A stretch of DNA of 64,000 nucleotides from Agelas oroides (Eukaryota; Porifera; Demospongiae; Agelasida; Agelasidae). Positions 12,122 through 26,000 of this stretch are shown here, piece after piece. The position numbers and the translations under genes were made by a program. The notes beneath the pieces are model-generated. The model ran no database searches. It saw only the letters and a program-made list of their open reading frames with translations, and was not told the DNA's origin. Where the stretch lies: positions 7,102,402-7,166,401 of the forward strand of contig OX422199.1 of the NCBI GenBank assembly GCA_949130485.1, given 5' to 3'. Position 1 is the stretch's first letter, and the number at the start of each line of letters is the position of its first letter.

Positions 12122-12489
12122 GAATTCGTCTCTTGGTTGGATGTGATGGACTGGAAGCTGATGCTGCTCGTTTCCGCAGCAGAACTACCAATGCTCAGCC
12201 AGGGGATCCCTCATGCAAGCCCTGTAACCAGGGAGTCCCTGAGGATGCTGCACACTTCATGTCTACATACCCTGTCCTTGATCAGGAGAGGGTGAAGCTG
12301 TACTCAGAGGCCCCGCCCACTGTACGTTCCCAAATTCCGGACCCGAGAGTTCACCCGCAAGATTTCCTGGAGGTGGTGACTGGCACGTGCTGGGTTGATG
12401 ACATCAACGTCCACAAATTCTGCATTCACTTTCTGAGCAAGCTCAAGGCACCCAGAACTGCCCTCCTTTTCCCAGATCTATCCTAAGTC

Positions 12490-12686
12490 CGGTCCTATTA
12501 ATTCTAGGACAACTCTCCCGAGGTGGAGGCAAGAAAGAAGAAGTCAAGAATTTAGTAATTGGTAATGGACGAACGTGATTCCTCTACTCCAAACAAAGAC
12601 TGCTGACACAGCACATTCGGGATTTTTTGCTGCAAGTGACACCAGGCCCCTTTCCGAGTTTTGGGTGGGGCCTGGGGACGAGGCTA
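12490..12686. mobile_element. Solo half of a TAGCCTCGTCCCC-ended MITE
   Basis: From about 12535 to 12686 this is the reverse complement of the left half of the element at 48498-48971: shared are TTAGTAATTGGTAATGGACG, ACACCAGGCCCCTTTCC and GGGGCCTGGGGACGAGGCTA at the end. The opposite half is absent. The following 12690-13068 has no feature I can support apart from being the 3' flank of gene A. Confidence 0.65.
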
Positions 12687-13068
12687 TGAAAAGTGCGCGT
12701 GTAACTATCAAACGCCCACCCAGACCCTGCCCAACTATCCATCAAGCAACGGAAGCCGGGAATCGACTTCAGCCTAGAATCCATGCAGGCTTAAATCTGC
12801 GAGACAAAACCCGGGAAGCCTGGGTTCGAGGGCTCTGGACCCTTGTACTACTCGATTGGTTACTACATGCCTAATCGTCCGAATTACGTATCTAACGCCC
12901 ATCCCACATTATTGCAGTAACATGACATGTAATCTTTCAGGCCTCAATTGTCAATCCTTATTCATATACAAACATACTATGCATCTACTACACGTCTTTA
13001 CATTGCAGTTCCTATAGTCAAGTGACTACCAGTTCATTTGCACCCTAGTACGGTACATCTTCTCCAGG

Positions 13069-14031
13069 CTAGTAGCAGTCTGTGATGTATCCACTGCTGG
13101 TTGAAGGTGATTGCACGGTGTTGTCCAAATGTGTACTTGCACGGTAGTGTTCTGAGGACATCGTGTCAGTGATACTGAAATTGTCTACTTCAATGTAAGT
13201 GGATAAACCTTCAGGATTTTGAAGGCCAAGTGAATCAGGCTTCTCTTCTACCGATGCGAAAAGTTGAGTATTTGGCAAATAACCAGAAGATGGCTGTGAT
13301 TCTTTAGCTGGGATGTAGTATCCCTCTGACTCCTCCATCAGCTGTGGATCAGCTGTCTCTTCGAGAGATATGGAATGAATGGATTCCGTTTCAACAATGT
13401 GGCTTAAATCATGGCTATATGAAAGCAAATCTTCACTACGGATGTATCCACTGTTTTGCCCTGCAGAATTGCATGCAGCTGTAGTACTATAATAGCCAGA
13501 GAAAGGTTCTGCAGAAGAAATGTGGCTACTAGCTGCAGGAGTGTCTGAGCAATCATGGCCACTGACACTCTGTTGTGCTTCACAGCTATCGTCACTTCGA
13601 GCATCCTCATCTACTTCACAGGTATCGTCACAGGTATCGTCACTCTCATCTATTTCAAGATTTATTGGATAAGATGCGTGGGAGACATCGTTTCCGGTCC
13701 CCAAGAATATATCCATTGACATATCTGTGCTTTGGAATGCTTGTGAATCAAAGTATCCTCGGTCAATAGTGCTTGCTACGAAGCTCTCCAAAGTGGTGTT
13801 ATTTTCAGGAGATACAATGGTTGTGGCAGTACTGTTATCGTTTACTAAAGTGTCCATTAGCTCATTACAAGGATCAGCTGCTGTAATTTCTGATCTGCTG
13901 TCAGTGTCTGTATCACCAGTTTGTGTTTCTGTGTCGGGAATAGTACCTAGCTTGTCGAATACACTGGTTATGGAAGGAAATGTCGTGAGTTTCGTGAAAG
14001 GATTGACGGGATTGTAGGACAAGTCAATCTC
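13069..14031 (-). CDS. Gene A last exon: acidic cytoplasmic tail with SGY motifs
   Basis: An open frame of 320 codons from the CACAG acceptor ([15 protein letters not shown]) to the stop. It is rich in Asp, Glu and Ser, with no predicted helix. Tyrosine motifs include [31 protein letters not shown] and the terminal SSGYITDCY. Such repeats are typical of kinase-substrate tails that recruit SH2 proteins (inference). Gene B lacks this exon. It is the largest clearly coding minus-strand exon of the cluster. Confidence 0.75.
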   Translation of the reverse strand, partial: EIDLSYNPVNPFTKLTTFPSITSVFDKLGTIPDTETQTGDTDTDSRSEITAADPCNELMDTLVNDNSTATTIVSPENNTTLESFVASTIDRGYFDSQAFQSTDMSMDIFLGTGNDVSHASYPINLEIDESDDTCDDTCEVDEDARSDDSCEAQQSVSGHDCSDTPAASSHISSAEPFSGYYSTTAACNSAGQNSGYIRSEDLLSYSHDLSHIVETESIHSISLEETADPQLMEESEGYYIPAKESQPSSGYLPNTQLFASVEEKPDSLGLQNPEGLSTYIEVDNFSITDTMSSEHYRASTHLDNTVQSPSTSSGYITDCY

Positions 14032-17000
14032 CTGTGAGGAATGATAATATACCCACTGTAACTATGATACAATGTCACACATGATAGAACCTTTATACTA
14101 TAGCACAGGTATTTGGGATTAATGCCACTCGTAATGTTCAACAGTGATTAATATTTCACGTATACATACCACTGATGATGACCACTGTATGATGTGTCAA
14201 AACATTTGGTCAAAAATATTTCCTGGCTAGTTCAATATCCAATATAGTTGATGACTAGTAATGTAAACTGTGCAATATAGAGACAATTTGAGTAGCTTCA
14301 GACAAAATAGCTCAAATAGTGTATTTCATACAAATAGTTGAACTCTTTATAGACAGATCTAGCTAATTAACAATGGGTAATCTCATCATATTCATGAAGA
14401 TAAACATTGCACCCTACTGCCAGTGTTGAAATAACTACATGCCAGCCAAGTGAAATATGTATTTTGAGACCGGATACCCAACACATCAAAGTGCAATAAT
14501 CTTCAACAATTCAGCCATCAACATGAAATAGATCTGTGACTAATGGAGCACAATCAGTACCCATAGGGATGCCAATTGTTTGTTGGTAGAGAGCCAATCC
14601 TATCTGGATGTATATGTATCATGAAATCGAACATCTCAACCAACTGGTTCACTGTGAAGTTATCTATTTTAAAACTCTTCTATGCGTGTTTTAAGTTGAC
14701 TATGGGGAACGTTAGTATAGAGTGTATTGAAATCGAAGCTACCCAATGCTATTGCATGCCTCAACTTATCTAGGGCTCAATGGAGTTGTTAGTGACACAA
14801 AAGCAGTTTATCCCAGTTCAGTTTATTCCTTGTAATGTTTAAGTATCAGCTGGAGACAGTGGGCAAGCAGCTTAGATGAAGGTTTGGTTGTGCAGGAGGC
14901 AGAAGCTGCTATGTCCATAGGGATGTTTGTGTAGCTTAGGCATCCACTAAAAACCAGGCAATCTCTTCATGTCTTCTGCTCCTTTAACCTTCATGTCTAC
15001 CTTCAAAACTAGTACATGCAGTACACTGGGGTCCTTGCAAGCAGCAAATGCCTCACTGGGTAGCGACTCAACAGTGACACCACAAATATCTTGCTAGTAC
15101 TCAAACAATAACTGTGCTTCTTCAGCGCTTCTGCACTCTGCCGATAGCGAAATTGCATGCAATAGCAAAGCAAGGTGTTGCCAAAGCGAATTCCACTTTC
15201 CATTCCCACCCAAGCAGTTGTAGCTGTCATCCATTTTTACTACAGCAATTTGCTACAACTTTTTTCAATGTTCAACTTTCTTTACAGGATAAATCATTGC
15301 AGAACGAGTTCATAAATACACCACCTTTTATAACCTGAATGGGCTAATTAAATCTGTGAATTAACAATGTAACTACAGTAGGCATTTTCTTCCTGTCTGG
15401 GGAACAAATGCAGCTCTCTGATAGGTAGATGTTCTTTCAAACTTACATCCTTAATAAACATCTTGTGAACTTCAAACCTGTAATTGAAAGTAAAGATTAA
15501 TAATGCACAACACTGAGTCTGAGGGATCTACACGATTTAGAAACTCAAGAGCTCAAGGCCATGACGACCAGAACACAGCAAGAGCACCACTAAGAGCCCA
15601 AGGGTTCCTAAAAACTGTAGATCCTGTAAGGCAAATCGCCTACCTTGTTTAGAACATGTCAACATAGTTGTACCACACTTTCTTTATACTTCAATAACAG
15701 AACAATTACCACATGTACAATCAAAGCCGCAGTCATTATACCCTCAGAGCGAGGTCTGTATATATAAAGTGGATTTGTGGGATTCGGAGAACACATGCAG
15801 TCTCTGACCACAGAAATACACTACTACTATGTTCTAATTATGTTGGGTTGGGTCATTTATGGACCATAAATCCCTGTCTACTGTGGTTTATCTAATACAT
15901 ATTATGCCAGTCCTTGTATAATTGGAATTGTTCACAGGTGATTTTCGTTCCCAGCTTCTGGGTTTGAGTTGCCCTGTGACGAAACCAGCAATGGGATATT
16001 ATGTCACATGTAGACAGAAACGGTGGGATGAAGTTTAGCAGTGTTGTTGTGCAAGTAGCTCTGAGAGCACTTTTAAGAGCTATTATGAAACATTCGCACA
16101 CTTTCCCTAGCCTCGTTCCCAGGCCGTTCCCGCCTCCAGTTTTTGATCACTTCCAGTATAAAAACAGAGGGGGAAGGCCTGGGAGAAAGAGTCACGTGCA
16201 TGACGTCAGGTAGACGTGAGGGGGGCGGTGCCCGATCGTTGTAATTCACAAACTTTGCGTTGATCAGCCTCGAGTCTACCATACAACGAGCTGTATTGAC
16301 GCTGTCTTTCGAATGTTACAGTCTCAAGTTCTTGGACAAGATATTACAAGAAGGATCTCGAGATTCTTCATCGGGCACTGCCCCCCTCACGTCTACCCTC
16401 ACGTCTACCTGACGTCACACACGTGACTCTTTCTCCCAGGCCTTCCCCCTCCATTTTTATACTGGAAGCGATCAAAAACTGGAGGCGGGAACGGCCTGGG
16501 AACGAGGCTACACTTTCCCAGTTGCCATTACATCTATGCATTTGCAGTATTTAGAACATGTAGTTCTTGAAATGCGTCATGTACTCTCCATGGTCAGGTA
16601 GGTCAAGTTTCTCATCCGCAGACTTCTCCCTAGCTTTTGTACCATATGATCATGAGGCTACTTTTAACTATGTACTGAAGGAACATAATTGCATCCCCTT
16701 ATGTTTCACTCTTGGAACATTCAGCAGCAGTCCACACCAGACTTAGTTGGTAATTACAATAGTCACAGCAGAAACACTATGTATAAAGCTAACTAGAGGT
16801 CTCCAGAGGAGATGTGCATACCCCCTGTTGCTTTGCTCTATACAACAGGACTGACTGGCTACAGGTATTCAGTAGGAGTATACTAATACAGTTGCATCAT
16901 ACTAATATCCTTGGAAGTTGGTGGGCTGCATGCTGCTACTGGCGATCTATTTCACGTAAGGTTCATTCCATGTCAAATCAACACAAAAAAAATCCTTACC

Positions 17001-20000
17001 CTCACCGATTTGAACGAAACTTAGTTTTTACACAGTGTCTGTTGAGATATTAATCCACAGTGAATTTCAGCATTCTACGTTGTATGGCTTTAGAGCTAGG
17101 ACCAGATGAAATATTGATTTTTCGGAAAATTTTAGCTTACCCGTTGTCACAAAATCAACCATAACTTTGACTGAGATTAACTTTAAAACTTACAACTTAC
17201 ACCACTTGTAGCTCATAAAATTTCCTTTCGTTTGATATAATTAACAAGTATATCCCATAAAGTTTGGGTCAAAGGTCATCATTAGTGCACTTTGACCTTT
17301 GCTTTCTCAAAAACGAATATTTTAATTCTGATTAATTTTTTTCCAAATGTTGTTTGGGTCCTTCTCTCCAAGTGGTATTAAAATGGTTTTGGGACGGACA
17401 TGGGATTGGGAGATATGTGACAGAATGTAATGGCAGTTAGGGGAGATGTACTGTCAAGCATTCCTATAGTTACCTGATGGTGGTTCATTTTGATTGGTAT
17501 GGTGGTGGATACCTTTGTAAACATGACACGACAAAATATCCATGATTCCATGGTTGGTATGTGATGTCCAAGTGGTGGTTGCTATGGTTACTAGGTCAGT
17601 TATCTCCTCTAGAGAGCAGTTCAGTGCTGTTCAACATGTTGAAATGATGACCATTCATTTTGTTACAACTTGCTCAGGCTCTCCCCACAATGTTTGCATT
17701 TCACTAATACAATAGGGCTGGAAATTTTGATTTAGCTGTTTGATAGCTACAGTGATTAAAATAAGATTCAGCTTGGTGGATTTGTACTCAGTGATAATGT
17801 CATGGAAAAATTGCAATCATTGCTGCAGGGGTTCTTACTGGTGATAGAAAGCTATATCAGAAGGCAAGATCCTTGCTGAATTCATGGACACTGAGTCTGA
17901 GTTGAAACTTGCTCCGAGTGTGAGTTAAAGCTTGGCAAAGTACGCAGCACCTGCATGGAAAAGGTGCCTGCACTAGCTGTGATGTGAAGTTGTTCTCACA
18001 TTACTAGAAAGGCTGGCTGCTTGCTTACTGTTTATGCTTGAATTCTTTGAGAAGTGGCTTTTTGTTGTCAGCAGCAATCACTCTTGTGAAGTGCACATGT
18101 TCCCACACGTCTTTGATCATAACTATGTAGTATACAAAAACGTGATACAGAGGGGGAAGGTCTGGAAGATCTGACCACATGCATGGCAGCAGGTAGACAG
18201 AGGACACACAGTGGGGAGGCAGGGAGAGCGGAGGTGAGGATCTCGAGGCCCTTACCTCTATTGTAATTGGAAGCTGGAGCATTTGCAAAGCAGGATGAAT
18301 ACTGCTTACTGTTAGGCATGAAATATTATGGTCGGGCACTACCCTGTGCGTGTTTACCCTCTATCAACCTGATTTCAAAGCACATGACTACCCTTCATAA
18401 TTGTGTATTGCAAGCAACTAGAAACTTAAGGCAACACAGGCCTGGTATCAAGGCAACACCACCACTCATGAAATTGTGAATCATATATATACTAGTGAGA
18501 TGATTCATCATCATGGGGCGAGCCTGAGCAAGCAGCAAGCTGCTGATTTACTACTTTGTCATGGCACACAGCAGGATTTGTCATTGTCGACTGTGCCAAA
18601 CTTAATAACGCATATAAGTAGCTAAGTCCTCACCACAGATAATATATAAGTATCACATATGCCAGCCATTTCTCCAGCCAGGGCAGCTAATGTGGCTGCA
18701 CATGCATGGACTAAGCTTTTACACCAAAATCATGAGCTAAATTTCTCGGGCTTTTATGAGTGCCGTTTATGCATGGCTCGCTACCTGAAGCAACCCAGTC
18801 AAACACTGCCCATATTAAATTTGTACCCCCTGTGAGCGGCCTGCTGTCGTCGGTAGAAGCACAAACCAGTGCCATTTATGCTTCAACTTCAGTCGTTTGT
18901 CCCTGACGCTGCACTCTGACAGTAGCCCTCCACTTATCGATCTTCATGAAATATTTGAATCCGCTCATTCCACAAAGGTATCCACCACCATACCAATCAA
19001 AATGAACCACCATCAGGTAACTATAGGAATGCTTGACAGTACATCTCCCCTAACTGCCATTACATTCTGTCACATATCTCCCAATCCCATGTCCGTCCCA
19101 AAACCATTTTAATACCACTTGGAGAGAAGGACCCAAACAACATTTGGAAAAAAATTAATCAGAATTAAAATATTCGTTTTTGAGAAAGCAAAGGTCAAAG
19201 TGCACTAATGATGACCTTTGACCCGAACTTTATGGGATATACTTGTTAATTATATCAAACGAAAGGAAATTTTATGAGCTACAAGTGGTGTAAGTTGTAA
19301 GTCTTAAAGTTAATCTCAGTCAAAGTTATGGTTGATTTTGTGACAACGGGTAAGCTAAAAATTTCCGAAAAATCAATTTTTCGTCTGGTCCTAACTCTAA
19401 AGCCATACAACGTAGAATGCTAAAATTCACTGTGGATTAATATCTCAACAGACACTGTGTAAAAACCAAGTTTTGTTCAAATCGGTGAAGGTAAGGATTT
19501 TTTTGTGTTGATTTGACATGAAATGACCCATAAGCTATAGCATTGTCTATTAGTAGCAAGGCTAGCTGTGACCTTTTGAGCAAGGCAGAGCTGCAAATGA
19601 GTAGCTACTTCTCATACATGACTATGAAGATCTAGCACTGCTGGTCATATCAGGCAGAGTATCGCTCAGAGTCTGCTGAGAGGAAGGATCGAGGCAACCA
19701 ATCACTAACTAGGCTGCATGACTGATGTACAACCTTGTTCTCATAGCTTAACTGTAACTAGCTAGCTACCATGCAGTAACACAATATCTAGCTTAACTGT
19801 AACTAGCTAGCTACCATGCAGTAACACAATCTCCTGCTCCAACAACAGTTGCTACCTCCTGTGAGGACTTGCCATGCACCTGTGACTTTGATTGGATCTT
19901 CTACGCGTAGAGCTTTGGCCTCAGCACCAGGTATAGCTAATACTTGGGTGTACTCTACTGCAAACACATGCCCAGAGTTCGGGTATGACTGATTTCCTCC

Positions 20001-23000
20001 ATATCCGAGTCATTGACATGGCAGATGACACCAATACTTGGTAGGAAAGCAGCAAAAAATGCCTAAACAGAACCACTTTGGTTAATCACCATCAGGTACA
20101 CATAACTTTTTACTTCAATGGCAATTGTTTAAATCTTCCAGGTAGCAATATAATTATGGGGGGGGGGGAATGATTGGCTATCTGTGTCTACAGTACTGTA
20201 AAACAGGCTCATTTAGAATGACTCAAAATCGCTCCAACTCTCGTCCTTCTGCTGCACTCTAAAGTTGATTGAGGAGAGACCTACTTGTGGTTAGTGAATG
20301 GCTTCTGCTTCACTGAATAGAACCCGATTGAAAGAGCTCTGACTAAAGGCCCAAACGGTGTAAGTTGCAAAAAGTGTCCTCAGAACCAAACTGAGAGACC
20401 TTCAAAATTTTTGGAGGGGACTATATCCCCAGACTTCTCTAGATGACATGATAGGGGGCATATTATCTCCTGGTCTTTACTCAACCACCCATATTAGTAT
20501 GGTAGCTCTGGTCCACAATGCTGTACTAAGCACTGCCACTGGTATTAAGACGCACAGCAACCTACATTGTAGTGTCTTCCTTCCTGAGGTAGTGCACAAC
20601 ACAGATGGCCACACACAGCAGAACAATGGTGATCATCAGCACAACCATAGGTACAAGCATAGCTGGGAGAATCAGACCTGGTATAACTGGTATAACAGAG
20701 ACAATTGTGGTTAACAACAGTACATAGATTATCATGTTTATACTACATTACATTCTTCATTAGAAGAACAGAGGAGTATAACGGGTCATACATTTGTGTT
20801 ATGTACAAAGTGTACAATGATAATAAAAACTTACATGATGTAAAGACTACACTGAGTTTCAGTTTACTGTCTCAATGCAGTATAATTACATAATTACTTG
20901 TACCCAGAGTATAAACATAATATACTCCGCTACATAGTTTACCCTTGGCTGCGCCTCAAGTTAACCGCTAGCTGTGTTTATACTCTTCATATAGGTAGTA
21001 TATCCAATACTTAGTATACAATATTGTGTGCAGAGAGTCCATGGATCATCACTTCATGATAATGTAGTTGCTATGTAACACTGCAGCATAAGTTATTTAC
21101 CTGTACAGTTGAGCCCATCGCCTTCAAAGTTTTCTCCACATGTGCAGTTGAAGCCGCCGTCTGTGTCAGTGCAGTTGGCATTGAAACTACATGGAGATAT
21201 CTCCAGTCCACACTCATTGATATCTGCAAATATAAGGTTGTAGAGTAATTTAGTATGAATGCATTGAGTGATAAAACTTTCCAGCTCAGAATACAAGAAA
21301 ACACCATGGTACAAAGCTATACCAGAAAGTAGTTGCTGTCTGTATTGTTACAATCGAATGTCAACAGCAACAATCAAGTGATATTTTTTCTGGTATAGTC
21401 TGGTACTATGGTGATAATGATTTTATCATACGAACCTTCGATTTCATTGTATTTTATCATGGGAACTTTCAATTTCATTGCACGTTCAGACACAGCACAA
21501 ATGACTTGTAGTACCTGATACGAATTCTCGCGTGACTTGTAGTACTGATACAGACTCTCACGTGACTTGTAGTACAAAATACGGCTTTTTATAAACCGCA
21601 TGCAGGTGCAAGGCTTCCATATTGACTCCCATACATTCACATGAGTTAAACGTATGTCTTACTTGTACAGTTGACACCATCTCCAGTGTAGCCAGGCTTG
21701 CAAGAACAGGTAAAGCTTCCCTCTGTGTTAGTGCACTGTGCATTCTCATGACAGTCATTGGAGTCATCACTCTCACATTCATTGATGTCTGCATGAAGGC
21801 AAAAATGGCTCCTTAAGGTTTCTGTATAGCCTAGTGGGGACTTGCATTATAGATGTAATCTCTCCATTATTAACTTACTTGTACAGGCAACACCATCTCC
21901 AGTGTAGCCAGGATTGCAGGAGCAGGCAAAACTTCCATCTGTGTTAGTGCACTGTGCATTCTCATGACAGTCATTGGAGTCATCACTCTCACATTCATTG
22001 ATGTCTGCATGAAGGCAAAAATGGCTCCTTAAGGTTTCTGTATAGCCTAGTGGGGACTTGCATTATAGATGTAATCTCTCCATTATTAACTTACTTGTAC
22101 AGGCAACACCATCTCCAGTGTAGCCAGGATTGCAGGAGCAGGCAAAACTTCCATCTGTGTTAGTGCACTGAGCATTCTCATGACAGTTGTTCAAGTCATC
22201 ACTCTCACATTCGTCAACATCTGCATTACAGTGGAAATGATACTCATCATTCTGTACAGCTGCAACTATATGTCATCATGTAAATAAAGCTATAAATGTA
22301 GACAATCCATGAACTCTTACCAATGCAGTTCAATCCATTTTCATCCAGCTGGTACCCTGTGTCACAGCTGCAGTTGAAGCTCCCAACTGTGTTATTACAA
22401 TTGTGTTCACAGCCTCCGTTTGCAGTGTTGCATTCATCAACGTCTATAGATATACACAGCAGCAAAAGCATTAAAGTTACTGTTACATATTGACTGTTGG
22501 GTCCCATTATGACCCCACAAAAGTAGGGCTTAGTGTAATGCCTTAGCAAGTACATCCTACATAGGTCTTAGCAGCAATGTAATTCTTGCTAGTCGCTGTT
22601 AAACAAAAATGGTACTACATTCCCTCTGACATGGAAATTTAACCTGCCAAACAGCCCACTAGGTCATATTCATGGTGATTATCACTGTTAGTCTTGTATG
22701 TGTACCACGTCATGTTACTGTAAACTCTGCAGTTATGCATAACAAGGACCAATTAGGTAAGATAAATAATGTAGCATGGTAGCCCTGGAATATATCGTTT
22801 ACCAACCTTTGTCCCCGGGGCTACACCATGTGTATAGGTGTCTTAATTAGCTACATCAGAAGTTTTCTTGTATCTTGTAGTCAATGTAATATAGTTATTA
22901 AATACCTGTGCAGTTGAGCCCGTCGCCTTCAAAGCCTTCCCTACATGTGCAGTTAAAGCTGCCATCTGTGTCAGTGCAGCTGGCATTGGAATGGCATGGA

Positions 23001-26000
23001 TATGTCTCCAGTTCACATTCATTTGTATCTATAATTATTGTGATACAGAAAATAGTTGCATTGGAATTACACTCTTTATGAAGCTAAACATTACTGTACT
23101 GTATCTTACTTGTGCAAGTGACACCATCTCCAGAGTAGCCAGGCTTGCAGGAGCAGTTGAAGCTTCCCACTGAGTTAGTGCACTGTGCATTCTCATGACA
23201 GTTGTTGGAGTCATCAACCTCACATTCATTGATGTCTACATGACAAAAAAAAAGGAACCTGCAGTCACAACAACTGCGTCATGGTCTTGATCCATGAACT
23301 CTCTCACTATACTGCAGGTCAATTAATCCATCAGTTAATTTTACCTGTACAGTTGAGCCCGTCGCCTTCAAAGCCATCCCTACATGTGCAGTTAAAGCTG
23401 CCATCTGTGTCAGTGCAGTTGGCATTGGAATGGCATGGATATGTCTCTAGTTCACACTCGTTGACATCTGGAGATTGAATGATTAAATGGATAAAGAATA
23501 AAGTGCATGTTAAGGCCCCCACCTCAGAAATACAGCATCTTACTTGTACAGTTGACTCCATCTCCAGTGTAGCCAGGGTTGCAGGAGCAGGTGTAACTCC
23601 CTACTGTGTTTGTGCACTGAGCATTCTCATGACAGTCATTGGATCCATCACACTCATTGATATCTGCATAAAACATAAAACAGAAATGCCTCATGTAACT
23701 ATTGTTAATGATTTGGATTCAAATACAGTATAAACGTTCAACAAAAGAATAGCATGTGTGTGTGTTTGTGTGCGTGTGTATATGTACGTGCTGCATATAT
23801 ACAATGAGTTACCAGTGATACATGAAGCAGGGGATGTCTTGCCAAGAATATAATAGGGTCGCGAAATAACACTCTGTTGATAGCAAATATAAAAAGTGCA
23901 GTTTGTCCCTGGGTCGAGTGACTCTTGCACAGTTGCATTAAATGGCCTGTCTGTAATGAATTGAGCTACACGGGTTTGTCCATTGGAATAATTTGTCGTC
24001 CATGGTATTCCTGTAATCTGCAGAAACAAGCATATACAGTCAGTTTGGTGAAAAATGCACTGTAACATAGTGCTACCAGTGCAAGTGTAGTCGCTCATTT
24101 AGAGAACCTGGATTCAGTTGAAATTCATATATCAGCCAATCAACTTGCCCCAACTATCTACAGTCCAACGAGGCTAATTTCGGCTCAGTCAGCATCAGAA
24201 TAGTAGTCGCTTGTGTTCCTATTGGTTGGCCTGCTTTTTCAACCCTGCTTTACACTTCGTTCACTTCGCAAGTTGCCACCACTCCGATTTCTGTGCTGGA
24301 AGTCGCGTAGTTGGCTAAAATATTAATGGTGAAGACCAGTACTCATCTTGAAAAGGCTGCCTCTGAAGAACATTGGAACTCATTCTTTCACCTTCACTGT
24401 TTAGCTTTATACTGAGCAATGCAGGAAACCTCCATAACGTCTTCTTCTAGCTAGATCGAGTTTATTGGTTTGACGTCAATGTGTCTGTTAACCCCACCTA
24501 CCAAGAGCCACTTCCTTCAAATCAATATGCTGTGGTATTTTCTTTGCAGCACTTGCAAAAAGTCAGTGTGATGTCATATACTCATCCTTACAACTATCAA
24601 TAAGCTTCAAACTGTGCATGTGTTAATTATGTTTTACCATCAATAAGCTGCACACCCTAACAGTGACCCATAGTTCATTACACATTTACATGCCCCACCA
24701 GAAGGATCTGGGGTCCAGACTAGAGCACAGTTTAAAACATTCACAGTGCCACACAATGTGGAGAGTGTAGCCGCAGGCCTTCAATGCCGCCAGTATTTGA
24801 TCACTTCTATCATACACAGATACAGAAGGGGAAGGCCTGGCCTAGTGTCACACAGTTCATTGATCAGACTGATTGCATGATGCAAACTAGTACAATCAGG
24901 CACCCCCCTCCCCCATGTCTTCACTGTCTGTTCACTTGATGTTTCCTGAGTCACTGCATGCTTTACAATTATGATCTCAGAGATCAAAGAGTGGGGTAGT
25001 GAAGGCCTGCGAGAGAGCTACAGACAGCACCTCCCTTGCACTCCCATAGTTCAGCTCTATCAGTATATACAGTCATGAGCGCATAAGAATGGGTGGCTCG
25101 AGTAAGAGCGTGCAACTCCATAGAACCCCATAGTCCAATCGAAATTATTGAACCGTCCTTAAAGATCGAACATCGGTCACATGTTTAGCAACAATGGCTT
25201 CTGTCTACACACATGCAACAAGGGCAGTACATGTTACTATTTTTAGTACTTGCGGTAAATTCTGACCTGTTTCAAATTTCACAGAGTTACACATTCTTAC
25301 CCTGGCCACCCATTCTCATGCACTCTTCGTATAGTGTTTAGCCATATTTTCACTCACCTTCTGACCATCATTTCCAATACATATGTAATCAATACGAAAA
25401 CTAATGTCCAGATGATTTTGATCTGATTTAATATCAGATCTGGGTATAACTTGAACTGCTGCGCTATCATTAGAACAGGAAAGGATGACTGATGTCACAA
25501 GATTTCCATCTAAAAAAGAAAAAATTGTCACCATCATCACTAAACTTTTATACGTCACTGATAGCTAGCTACAGTGTGTCACTGCAAGGTTTGTAGAACA
25601 GGATAGAGGTAGTGGATGGACAGAGTCAGAGGCAGGGTGAATGGAAATGGTTGCTTGCCCCCCTTTTTCCTATAAGAAAAAATTTTTTGCACCTGTTTTT
25701 CTTTTTCTGATACATTTCAAAAAATTGTTATATATTGCACAGCAACAGTACAACTTAAAACGCATTTCAGACCAATCTGGACCTCATCAGGTCAGGCTAG
25801 GGTCTATCTATACAACAAAAGGAACCTTTTGTTGTACAGAAAGTCCCTAGTCTTGTGCATCCCACTGTTTTATAGTATCACCATCAAGTACTCAAAGTTC
25901 ACTTATTTTGAGTGTAAATGCTTTCCACAGCAATAATTAACACACCATAAGTAGTTAGTGGACAGATTTTGCTAACTAACTCTTTCAGCCCCTAACCCTA

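Larger units (their letters stand above)
7232..12490 (+). mobile_element. Near full-length LINE with ORF1, AP endonuclease and reverse transcriptase, decayed
   Basis: Modules in order: an ORF1 start with the Cys motif CLCSGEQVCDKC (about 7270-7310) and a coiled coil interrupted by a MITE (7372-7778); the rest of ORF1 (about 7790-8706); an apurinic endonuclease (about 8778-9592) with GDFNAN at 9219-9236, then STIDHIVAP and LSDHLPVSAN; reverse transcriptase (9599-11442) with KAAGPDSIKPEHL, FLDVRKAFDTVW, GVRQGGVLSP and YADD at 10966-10977; and a C-terminal region with CKPCNQGVPEDAAHF (about 12207-12260). Frameshifts (for example near 10470-10510 and 9360-9410) and stops make it inactive. A second MITE interrupts 11860-12121. 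The 5' and 3' limits are approximate and the clade is not determined. Confidence 0.85.

Noticed and set aside
12805..12835. CTGGGTTCGAGGG, resembling a tRNA T-loop
   Set aside because: No acceptor stem, D-arm or anticodon arm can be paired around it.
20562..20567. TAG immediately after the membrane segment taken as the true end of gene A
   Set aside because: The codon lies within an AT|GTAGGT donor conserved with gene B, and splicing to 15477 restores phase into a 320-codon open exon. It is kept only as a possible intron-retention form.
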